From: Bacillota bacterium | Lineage (GTDB): Bacteria; Bacillota; Clostridia; Lachnospirales; Lachnospiraceae | Reading direction: 5' to 3' | DNA length: 64,000 bases | NCBI GenBank assembly: GCA_023414355.1 | Contig: JAEZOB010000009.1 | Span: forward strand, 1-64,000 | Shown: positions 27,394 through 34,286 of the stretch, one piece after another | Layout: the number at the start of each line of letters is the position of its first letter | How positions within the stretch are numbered: position 1 is the first letter of the stretch | Program-made: the position numbers and the translations under genes | The notes under the pieces: generated by a model | What the model was told of the DNA's origin: nothing | Seen by the model: the letters and a program-made list of their open reading frames with translations, nothing else | Databases searched by the model: none

Positions 27394-27504
27394 GCAACAC
27401 TTTTCTCCCCTGCGCAAGCGGTTTCAAAGAATAGATACTTTATATGAATGAGATCAATCAAAGATTTTTCTTATGTGACTTTGATGAAAGGCATGGTTAT
27501 TCCT

Positions 27505-28485
27505 ATGCAAGACAAACTGAGACGAGAAATTGATTATTTACGCATATCGATTACAGATCGTTGTAATTTACGATGTGTCTATTGTATGCCCGAAGAGGGA
27601 GTTGCCTGTAAAAGCCATGATGAGATATTAACCTATGAAGAGCTTGAGCGGTTATGCATTATTTTTGCAAAACTAGGTGTTACAAAAATAAAGCTTACCG
27701 GAGGGGAGCCATTAGTAAGAAAAGATTGTAGTTTATTAGTTCATCGATTGAAGCAGATCCAAGGGATCAAATCAATATCAATTACAACGAATGGAGTGCT
27801 TCTTAAAGATTATATTGAGGAGCTGGTGAAGGTGGGACTTAATTCCATCAATATCAGTCTTGATTCAATGTGTGAAAAGACAGCCCGGAGAATCACAAGG
27901 CGTAACCTTTGGGATGAGACGAGGAAGGGGATTGAAAAGGCTTTAAAGTATCCTTCTCTAAACATAAAGCTGAATTGCGTACCAATCAAGGGGATGAACG
28001 AAGCAGAGCTGATTAAGATAGCAGAATTAGCAAGAGAACATAGGATTCATGTAAGGTTTATTGAGATGATGCCGATTGGTCTGGGCAGAGATTTTGAATT
28101 TATGAGAGAAGATGAAGTGATTCATCTATTGGAGAATAGCATAGGAAAGCTTACTCCCTGCGAGGAAAGCTTAGGCAACGGTCCTGCGCATTATTTTATT
28201 GTTCCGGGGTATCAAGGTAAAATTGGATTTATCAGTGCCAGAACCCATAAATTTTGTGATCAATGCAATCGCATCAGACTCACCTCAGAGGGCTTTTTAA
28301 AGACCTGCCTTCAATATGATACAGGATGTGACTTAAGGGAAATGCTCAGAAGCTCCTCCACGGATCAGGAAATAGAAGACGCGATCAGAAAAGCAATTGA
28401 TGGGAAGCCTCAGGAACATCATTTTGATGATATGAACTATGAAGCTTCAGTAGATCAAAGAAAAATGTTTCATATCGGAGGTTAA
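27505..28485 (+). CDS. moaA: GTP 3',8-cyclase (radical SAM)
   Basis: The 326-residue radical SAM enzyme has the N-terminal 4Fe-4S motif CNLRCVYC, the KLTGGEPLVRKD segment, the C-terminal second cluster (CDQCNRIRLTSEGFLKTC) and the essential C-terminal Gly-Gly (HIGG at the stop). The ATG at 27505 gives the usual length; ATGs at 27448, 27484 and 27493 are in frame, and the ribosome site GAAAGG at 27486 is unusually far (13 bases), so the start is uncertain. It follows moaC. Confidence 0.95.
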   Translation: MQDKLRREIDYLRISITDRCNLRCVYCMPEEGVACKSHDEILTYEELERLCIIFAKLGVTKIKLTGGEPLVRKDCSLLVHRLKQIQGIKSISITTNGVLLKDYIEELVKVGLNSINISLDSMCEKTARRITRRNLWDETRKGIEKALKYPSLNIKLNCVPIKGMNEAELIKIAELAREHRIHVRFIEMMPIGLGRDFEFMREDEVIHLLENSIGKLTPCEESLGNGPAHYFIVPGYQGKIGFISARTHKFCDQCNRIRLTSEGFLKTCLQYDTGCDLREMLRSSSTDQEIEDAIRKAIDGKPQEHHFDDMNYEASVDQRKMFHIGG

Positions 28486-28544
28486 AGCGAATTATTGAGA
28501 AACATATATCCACAATGAGAGTTATCATAATAATTCTCTTTGGA

Positions 28545-28625
28545 AGAAACTGCGATGTTCATAATGTGAAATGTAAAAACGTTAAATTCACATCCGAGAC
28601 TCTCACACCTTGCTTCTTAGGTGAA
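28545..28625. repeat. Modular palindromic element, inverted copy B
   Basis: Read on the minus strand this repeats the core of the ygfK-hyuA element: AAGGTGTGAG, GTGAATTT against the AATTTCACA-type arm, and GAACATCGCAG, closed by AAGAAG and TTCTTCC arms. It diverges from A1/A2 more than they do from each other and lies just upstream of the MOSC gene, where it extends that gene's frame artificially to 28515. Confidence 0.65.
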
Positions 28626-28673
28626 TTGTCGATGTCGGATTTGTATGCCGCAGAAGCGGTAGTTGGAGGTTTT

Positions 28674-29102
28674 ATGGGTAAGGTAATTGCTGTCTGTACC
28701 AGCGAGAGAAAGGGTACGCAGAAAGTAAATATCGGAACAGCAGAGTTTATTGAAGATCATGGTATTAAAGGAGACGCTCATGCCGGTAATTGGCATCGAC
28801 AGGTTAGCCTGTTATCGAAGAATAAGATAGAGGCGTTTAGAGCAAAAGGCATCGATGTTCCTTATGGAGCATTTGGAGAAAACCTTGTCGTTGAGGATAT
28901 TGACTTTGCCAGTCTTCCGATTGGAACCAGGTTTCAGTGCAACGAGGTGGTTCTCGAGCTAACGCAAATCGGAAAGAAGTGCCATAATGAATGTGAGATA
29001 TTTAAAATCGTCGGTGACTGTATCATGCCAAGGGAAGGAGTATTTACAAAAGTGCTTCATGGCGGAATGATATCAGTAGGGGATAATCTTACTGTTATCT
29101 AA
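28674..29102 (+). CDS. MOSC-domain protein
   Basis: A small stand-alone MOSC domain of 142 residues, of the type found at the C-terminus of Moco sulfurases. Segments KVNIGTAEFIEDHGIKGDAH, GAFGENLVV and GKKCHNECEIF contain the conserved residues, including a Cys thought to carry sulfur or bind the cofactor. Stand-alone MOSC proteins are associated with molybdenum cofactor and sulfur transfer. Start ATG 28674 has GGAGG directly upstream. It sits between moaA and mogA. Confidence 0.85.
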   Translation: MGKVIAVCTSERKGTQKVNIGTAEFIEDHGIKGDAHAGNWHRQVSLLSKNKIEAFRAKGIDVPYGAFGENLVVEDIDFASLPIGTRFQCNEVVLELTQIGKKCHNECEIFKIVGDCIMPREGVFTKVLHGGMISVGDNLTVI

Positions 29103-29237
29103 TATAACTATTCTAAAGGTTCACTATCGGAAAACCATCTAGCGTTGTCTGCCTGGTTACATGTGAAATACTCTGCTAGCAGTATAATATCTTTGGAAAA
29201 GAAATGAGCATGCTTAACGGTTCATATAGGAGGAAAA

Positions 29238-29723
29238 ATGAGAGTTGCGATAATCACAGCCAGCGATTCCGGATATGAAGGGAAAAGAGAAGATCTTAGT
29301 GGACAGGTGATAGAGGACATTGTGAAAAAGAGCGGATATACAGTGGTATCCAGGATTTTACTACCGGATAAGAAGGATATGCTTGCAGATGAAATGATAC
29401 GAATCTGTGATCAGGGTTTGGCTGATCTGATTTTAACCACCGGAGGAACCGGATTATCTCCAACGGACTGTATGCCAGAGGCGACTGAGGAGATCGGTGA
29501 ACGCAAGGTACCCGGAATACCGGAGGCGATCAGGCAGTATAGCCTCCAATTTACAAAAAGAGCGATGCTCTCAAGAGCGGCATGCGTCACAAGAAAATCC
29601 ACTTTAATCCTCAATCTTCCGGGGAGTCCCAAGGCAGTAAGAGAAAGCCTGGAATATGTCATTGAAGATTTAGAGCATGGATTGCAGATTATGCTGGGAA
29701 TAACTAATAATTGTGCAAGATAA
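29238..29723 (+). CDS. mogA: Molybdopterin adenylyltransferase-like protein (MogA/MoaB family)
   Basis: The 161-residue protein of the MoaB/Mog family activates molybdopterin by adenylylation before Mo insertion. TTGGTGLSPTDCMPEAT and the LPGSPKAVRESLEY motif mark the molybdopterin-binding fold. AGGAGG precedes the ATG. A 135-base gap with MOSC contains no gene and I see no clear Moco-riboswitch architecture in it. Downstream it converges with selD across a hairpin cluster. Confidence 0.9.
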   Translation: MRVAIITASDSGYEGKREDLSGQVIEDIVKKSGYTVVSRILLPDKKDMLADEMIRICDQGLADLILTTGGTGLSPTDCMPEATEEIGERKVPGIPEAIRQYSLQFTKRAMLSRAACVTRKSTLILNLPGSPKAVRESLEYVIEDLEHGLQIMLGITNNCAR

Positions 29724-29813
29724 TGTGAATGATTGAAAAGCAAAATTCACACAAAGCGAATATTAATTCGCTTTAAGTAGATTTGTGCCTGCGTCTTTCT
29801 CGGCACAAACTAA
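29723..29813. terminator. Cluster of three hairpins between convergent mogA and selD
   Basis: In order: TGTGAAT with ATTCACA; AAGCGAAT-ATTA-ATTCGCTT, a perfect 8-bp stem; and TTTGTGCC with GGCACAAA. They lie directly behind the mogA stop and face the selD stop, so they probably terminate transcription from both sides. None has a long T tail. Confidence 0.55.
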
Positions 29814-29847
29814 CTCAAAGGGCAGGTATGTTTGATTGGTGTAAAAC

Positions 29848-30897
29848 TTAATAAATAAGGATAGCTTTTTCCTTTTTATCGACTACCTGACCGATCATTC
29901 TGACCCAGGGGGTATATGATTGCATACGATTTAAGTATTCTTTTGCATCTTTTTCGGAGATAGACAGTAAAAGACCACCGGAGGTCTGTGGATCATAAAT
30001 GAAATCCTTCTTATTTTGCAGAAGATTATTTTTATAAATAACTTTATCTTCTAGATAATTCAGGTTATTGTACATACCTTCTGGAAGGATACCCATGGCA
30101 GCAAAGTCTAAGGCTCCTTCAATTTTAGGGATAGAATCCGTATCAATTTCGATCGTTTTGTTGCTTCCCGAGGCCATTTCATAAGCATGACCGATCAGGC
30201 TAAAGCCGGTGACATCCGTACAAGCATGTACCGCAAGGCCATTCATAGCCTCTTTTGCATACTTATTTAGGGTTACCATAATGTCTGTAGTAAGCTTTTG
30301 CTGAGCCTCCTGCAAAAGCCCGGCTTTTGCAGCAGTATTCATGATGCCGATCCCGATTGGCTTAGTAAGAAGGAGGACATCACCGGTTTGTGCTGAACTA
30401 TTCGTAAGAATATCCTTCGGATGTGCAAATCCGGTCACACATAGACCGTACTTGGGCGTTGGATCTGAAATTGAGTGCCCACCGGCGATTACAGCCCCGG
30501 CTTCTAAAACCTTAGAATAACCGCCTTCGAGGATGCTTTGCATCACAGAAGTATCAAGACAGGAGGGGAAACACATCAGGTTCATACAAACTGCAGGATT
30601 TCCACCCATTGCATAGATATCACTCAAAGCATTGGTAGCTGCTATTTGTCCAAAAATAAAGGGATCATCTACCATTGGAGGAAAGAAATCTACTGTCTGT
30701 ATCGCTACGACAGAATCGTTGATTTTATATACACAGGCATCATCGCTTGTTTCAAAACCGATTAATAAATTAGGATCATTGAATTTCGGCATTTGCTGTA
30801 ATACCTGATGTAATATTCCCGGACCTAATTTCGCAGCGCAGCCGGAGGTTTTTACAAGACTGGTGAGTGGAATATTTTTTGAGGGCATATAGGACAT
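29848..30897 (-). CDS. selD: Selenide, water dikinase
   Basis: The 349-residue SelD makes selenophosphate from selenide and ATP. The N-terminal active-site segment is SGCAAKLGPG (Cys20, Lys23), a Cys form and not a selenocysteine form. DDACVY, TVDFFPPMVDDPF and AGGHS are the ATP/Mg motifs. It is on the minus strand, facing mogA, with AAAGGA before its ATG. The neighbours are the yqeB/yqeC/yedF selenium-hydroxylase genes, so selenophosphate is probably used for the labile selenium of Mo hydroxylases. No selA, selB or tRNA-Sec is visible in this window. Confidence 0.95.
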   Translation of the reverse strand: MSYMPSKNIPLTSLVKTSGCAAKLGPGILHQVLQQMPKFNDPNLLIGFETSDDACVYKINDSVVAIQTVDFFPPMVDDPFIFGQIAATNALSDIYAMGGNPAVCMNLMCFPSCLDTSVMQSILEGGYSKVLEAGAVIAGGHSISDPTPKYGLCVTGFAHPKDILTNSSAQTGDVLLLTKPIGIGIMNTAAKAGLLQEAQQKLTTDIMVTLNKYAKEAMNGLAVHACTDVTGFSLIGHAYEMASGSNKTIEIDTDSIPKIEGALDFAAMGILPEGMYNNLNYLEDKVIYKNNLLQNKKDFIYDPQTSGGLLLSISEKDAKEYLNRMQSYTPWVRMIGQVVDKKEKAILIY

Positions 30898-31087
30898 CCT
30901 TTCAATGAGGAAGTAATTGATTGTTTCTATTAATTATAGCATAGTTTGTTATATCGACCAGTTATTTTTATTGATGATGATACGAATTATTATTTTTGTA
31001 TTCATTTCATATATTTAGGAGGGAAAGCACTCTTCGGGCGAAGCTCTGTAATAAGAATGGGAATGCAGGAAAGCTCACTAAAGTGCG

Positions 31088-31203
31088 AAGATCATTCTGA
31101 AAGTACCAGAATGATCCTGAAGAACTACGATGTTCGTGCAATGGCACTCACACCTTGTTCTTCTTTGATTATTTGAGATGCTGCTTTGCAGCATTATGTT
31201 AGG
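31088..31203. repeat. Modular palindromic element, inverted copy C
   Basis: This copy is read on the minus strand. It carries the ATGCTGC/GCAGCAT hairpin, TCAAATAAT, AAGAAGAACAAGGTGTGAGT, GAACATCG and GTTCTTC as in copies A1/A2. It lacks the inner ACGTGAATTT hairpin and keeps the ATCATTCTG/CAGAATGAT hairpin seen in A2. It abuts the yqeC ribosome site. Confidence 0.75.
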
Positions 31204-31213
31204 AAGGAAAATC

Positions 31214-31963
31214 ATGAGGCTGATGTTACCATCTAAAGTAGTTTGGGAAGAAGAGGCATCCCTGATCCATGCATTTGGCATAGATCATAGGAATGCACCC
31301 ATCATCTCGGTAGTAGGAGCAGGGGGAAAAACCAAAACCATCGAACAGCTGGCTATGGAGTATAAGCAATTAAGAAAAAAGGTGATTATCACTACGACGA
31401 CACAGATGTTCCAACCGGACCAGTTTTTATGGTGTAGCGAAGAAGCTACCGAAACTTTGCTGAACTATCTTGAAATAGACTATGCCGTATGGATGGGCTT
31501 GCCCTGTAGTGACGGGAAAATGAAAGCTCCAAAACCTTCCTTTTTAGATCAATTAAAGGAACTTAATATTCCTATGTTAATTGAAGCAGATGGAGCAAAA
31601 AGACTTCCTTTTAAGGTGCCAAGGGAAAATGAACCGGTAATATTGCCCGGAAGCCAGATGGTAGTGGGAGTACTGGGGATGGATGCACTAGGAAGAACGA
31701 TCAAGGAAATCTGTTTTCACCCTGAACTGGTTGCACTATATCTTCATAAAACTGAGGATCAGCTTATCACCAAGGAAGATTATATTGAGGTTATCAAAGG
31801 CAGTCACGGATTGGCAAAGGGAGTCACTCAAGATATGGATTATATTGTTGTCCTGAATAAAGTGGATAATGAAGAAAGAGTAAGAGCAGCCTGTCAAATT
31901 CGTGATATACTGATGAGACAAGGAATCAGGAGGATTTATCTAACCTCTTACCAGGCAGATTAA
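31214..31963 (+). CDS. yqeC: Selenium cofactor biosynthesis protein YqeC
   Basis: The 249-residue protein is a member of the YqeC family, which is tied to selenium-dependent molybdenum hydroxylases. Near residue 30 it has a P-loop-like VVGAGGKTKT, then IITTTTQMF and LIEADGAKRLPFKVP, which suggest a nucleotide-binding role. Its biochemical function is unknown. ATG 31214 is used because AGGAAGG lies just upstream; the frame open from 31178 comes from repeat copy C. It starts the yqeC-yqeB-yedF run. Confidence 0.88.
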   Translation: MRLMLPSKVVWEEEASLIHAFGIDHRNAPIISVVGAGGKTKTIEQLAMEYKQLRKKVIITTTTQMFQPDQFLWCSEEATETLLNYLEIDYAVWMGLPCSDGKMKAPKPSFLDQLKELNIPMLIEADGAKRLPFKVPRENEPVILPGSQMVVGVLGMDALGRTIKEICFHPELVALYLHKTEDQLITKEDYIEVIKGSHGLAKGVTQDMDYIVVLNKVDNEERVRAACQIRDILMRQGIRRIYLTSYQAD

Positions 31964-32076
31964 TGAAGAAAGCGTAGCGTGAACAGTATGAGTGAACAGT
32001 AATTTACAAAAGGAAGACAAGTATTCCTTCAGTAATAATCTATAAATGCGCTCGTGCTCAGAACATGGAGGCAAAT

Positions 32077-32883
32077 ATGAAGATTCTAATAAAAGGAGCA
32101 GGTGATTTGGCCTCCGGGATAGCTTATCGATTAAAAAAAGCTGGTTACCAAATCCTTATGACAGAGATTGAAATTCCGCTTACAGTCAGAAGAACGGTAG
32201 CATTTTCCAGGGCTGTTTATGAGTTGGAAGCTGAAGTGGAAGGGATAAAGGGAATTTTAATACACAGTCCCAGTGAAATCGGGGAAGTTTGGAAACAAGG
32301 AAACATCCCTGTGATTGTAGATGAATATGCCTCTGTTCAAAGGGAGTACCAAGCCGAGGTAATCGTTGATGCAATTATAGCAAAACATAATCTTGGAACC
32401 ACGATGGAAGATGCACCATTAGTCATCGGAGTTGGGCCGGGCTTTGAGGCCGGTAAAGACTGCCATGCAGTCATCGAGACCAAACGTGGTCATTATCTGG
32501 GCAAGGTAATATGGGAAGGGAGTGCAATTCCTAATACCGGAATTCCTGGTGAGATTGGTGGATTTACAACGGAGAGGATCATTCGAGCGACGGCAGATGG
32601 TGAATTTCAACCGAGTACACATATTTCTGATATGGTGGAAAAAGATCAGGTCGTGGCATTCAGTGGAGGAGAACCAATTAAAGCACAGATGTCCGGTATC
32701 ATCAGAGGGATGCTTCAGCCCGGAGTTAAGGTGATCAAGGGGATGAAATGCGGTGACATCGATTCGCGATGCGAAATTGATCATTGCTTTACGATCTCAG
32801 ATAAAGCAAGAGCTATTGCAGGTGGAGTTTTAGAAGCAGTTTCGGGCTATGAACATTTAATAAGTGGAGGTAAAGATGAGTAA
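32077..32883 (+). CDS. yqeB: Selenium-dependent Mo hydroxylase system protein YqeB (EF2563 family)
   Basis: The 268-residue product matches the EF2563/YqeB family found almost only with selenium-dependent molybdenum hydroxylases. It begins ILIKGAGDLASGIAYRLKKA, a Rossmann-type motif related to XdhC, and contains VGVGPGFEAGKDCHAVIETK. It probably helps mature the Se-containing Mo cofactor; the exact reaction is unknown. ATG 32077 has GGAGG upstream. It overlaps yedF by eight bases (32876-32883). Confidence 0.9.
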   Translation: MKILIKGAGDLASGIAYRLKKAGYQILMTEIEIPLTVRRTVAFSRAVYELEAEVEGIKGILIHSPSEIGEVWKQGNIPVIVDEYASVQREYQAEVIVDAIIAKHNLGTTMEDAPLVIGVGPGFEAGKDCHAVIETKRGHYLGKVIWEGSAIPNTGIPGEIGGFTTERIIRATADGEFQPSTHISDMVEKDQVVAFSGGEPIKAQMSGIIRGMLQPGVKVIKGMKCGDIDSRCEIDHCFTISDKARAIAGGVLEAVSGYEHLISGGKDE

Positions 32884-33481
32884 AATTATTGATGCGATAG
32901 GAAAAGTATGCCCCATGCCGGTAGTTATGACCAAAAAAGAAATTGATCAGGGGACAGTGAATATGATAACCTTGGTGGATAATGAAACAGCCGTAGAGAA
33001 TCTGAAACGGTTAGCTGCCAGTACCGGGTTTATAACACAGGTTACTAAGGATCAGGATAGTTATAGAGTTGCTTTTTCAAAAGAAGGTGACTTTAGTGAT
33101 GAGGTTCAGACGAATACAGAGAAGGTAATTGATCCTTCTGTTTCTTTAGATTATGTGATTTTCATTGGAAAAGAAACGATTGGCGAGGGGGATCACGAGT
33201 TAGGGAAAAATCTAATGCGTATGTTCTTATTTACCCTATCGGAAATAAAAGAGTATCCGTCTCATATTTTATTTATGAATGGAGGAGTAAAGATCCCAAC
33301 CTTGGATGAACAAGCTGTGAAATCATTACAGACACTGAAGGATCATGGAGTAACTATTTTAGTATGTGGCGCCTGCCTTAATTTCTACGGCTTAACAGAA
33401 GAATTAAAGGTAGGGTCGGTCAGCAATATGTATGAAATTACTGATAAAATGAGACAGGCAGGGAAAGTCATTAATATGTAA
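32876..33481 (+). CDS. yedF: Selenium metabolism protein YedF (SirA/TusA-like plus DsrE-like)
   Basis: The 201-residue protein has an N-terminal SirA/TusA-like domain with KVCPMPVVMTKKE (the CPxP sulfur/selenium carrier motif, Cys14 region) and a C-terminal DsrE/YchN-like domain with GVTILVCGACLNFYG. The second Cys-containing motif could pass persulfide or perselenide. The family is named for its link to selenium metabolism. Start ATG 32876 has GGAGG upstream and lies inside the yqeB end. Confidence 0.88.
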   Translation: MSKIIDAIGKVCPMPVVMTKKEIDQGTVNMITLVDNETAVENLKRLAASTGFITQVTKDQDSYRVAFSKEGDFSDEVQTNTEKVIDPSVSLDYVIFIGKETIGEGDHELGKNLMRMFLFTLSEIKEYPSHILFMNGGVKIPTLDEQAVKSLQTLKDHGVTILVCGACLNFYGLTEELKVGSVSNMYEITDKMRQAGKVINM

Positions 33482-33484
33482 CTA

Positions 33485-33612
33485 TTCAGGACAGTAGAAA
33501 TATTGATAAAACAGACCGTGAAAGTTTACTTTCTAAGGAATGTTTTATCAATATTTCTGTTGGATGAATCCAATCAGCTCGAAATTCGTAGGATTTTCGA
33601 GCCTGTCCTGAA
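33485..33612. other. Four-stem cloverleaf-like structured element
   Basis: Starting four bases after the yedF stop, a closing stem TTCAGGACAG (33485-33494) with CTGTCCTGAA (33603-33612) encloses three more stems. They are AGAAATATTGATAAAACA (33496-33513) perfectly paired with 33541-33558 (18 bp), with an inner GAAAGT/ACTTTC hairpin; TTGGAT with ATCCAA (33560-33573); and GCTCGAAA with TTTTCGAGC (33577-33602). The element fills most of the 167-base gap before mocA. No T tail follows. It could be a structured RNA leader for mocA and xdh or a palindromic repeat. Confidence 0.7.
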
Positions 33613-33648
33613 AAGTTATATTTTTAAATAAAGAAAGCTGGAAAACGA

Positions 33649-34251
33649 ATGAGTAATCATGAGAGGAAGAATACTGAGAAGATAGTTGGGGTCGTACTTT
33701 TGGCAGCAGGGAATAGCCAAAGGTTTCAGGCTGTGAAACTTTTAGAACTCATAGGCGATAAAAAAATGTATGAGCATATCCTTGAGTTAACCGCAGTTTT
33801 AACTGTTAAGCCGAGGGTTATTGTAACTCAGTATGAAGAGATACGAGAAAAAGCCTTATATTTAGGATTTGAGACGGTAATGAATTCTGATCCGGAGCTT
33901 GGCATATCCCACTCGCTTCAGCTTGGTTTGCGTTGTGCACTTGAAATTTGTCCTAACTTAGATGGGGTCTTATTCAGCGTATGCGATCAGCCTTATTTGA
34001 ATCAAGCCACACTTTTGCGGCTACTGGATATGTTCCGGCAAACAGAGAAAGGGATTGCCTGTATTGCACATAATGAAGTATTAGGAAATCCATGTATTAT
34101 TGGCAAAAAGTATTATGAAGAGTTATTTGCATTACGTGGAGATAACGGGGGAAAGAAGATTATTAACAAATATCCTGAGGATATAGAGCCGGTATTTGTT
34201 TGTGATATAAAGGAAATGCTTGATATCGATTATAAAGAGGATGTAATTTAA
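33649..34251 (+). CDS. mocA: Molybdenum cofactor cytidylyltransferase
   Basis: The 200-residue nucleotidyltransferase couples CTP to molybdopterin to make the MCD cofactor used by the xanthine dehydrogenase family. The N-terminal VVLLAAGNSQRF is the expected loop; the usual Gly after it is replaced (RFQAVKLLE), a mild oddity. VCDQPYL and GNPCIIG follow in the expected positions. The ribosome site is weak. It lies directly before the selenium-dependent xanthine dehydrogenase. Confidence 0.88.
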   Translation: MSNHERKNTEKIVGVVLLAAGNSQRFQAVKLLELIGDKKMYEHILELTAVLTVKPRVIVTQYEEIREKALYLGFETVMNSDPELGISHSLQLGLRCALEICPNLDGVLFSVCDQPYLNQATLLRLLDMFRQTEKGIACIAHNEVLGNPCIIGKKYYEELFALRGDNGGKKIINKYPEDIEPVFVCDIKEMLDIDYKEDVI

Positions 34252-34286
34252 TTTCGAAGCTTCAGATAAGAGAAAGGAGCATAAAG

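Noticed and set aside
28515..28673. Long N-terminal extension of the MOSC protein
   Set aside because: The extension comes from the palindromic repeat; ATG 28674 has the GGAGG site.
29103..29237. Gap before mogA considered as a molybdenum-cofactor riboswitch
   Set aside because: I could not recognise the conserved stems of the known Moco motif. A covariance-model search would decide.
31178..31213. N-terminal extension of YqeC
   Set aside because: The added residues are encoded by repeat copy C; ATG 31214 has AGGAAGG upstream.
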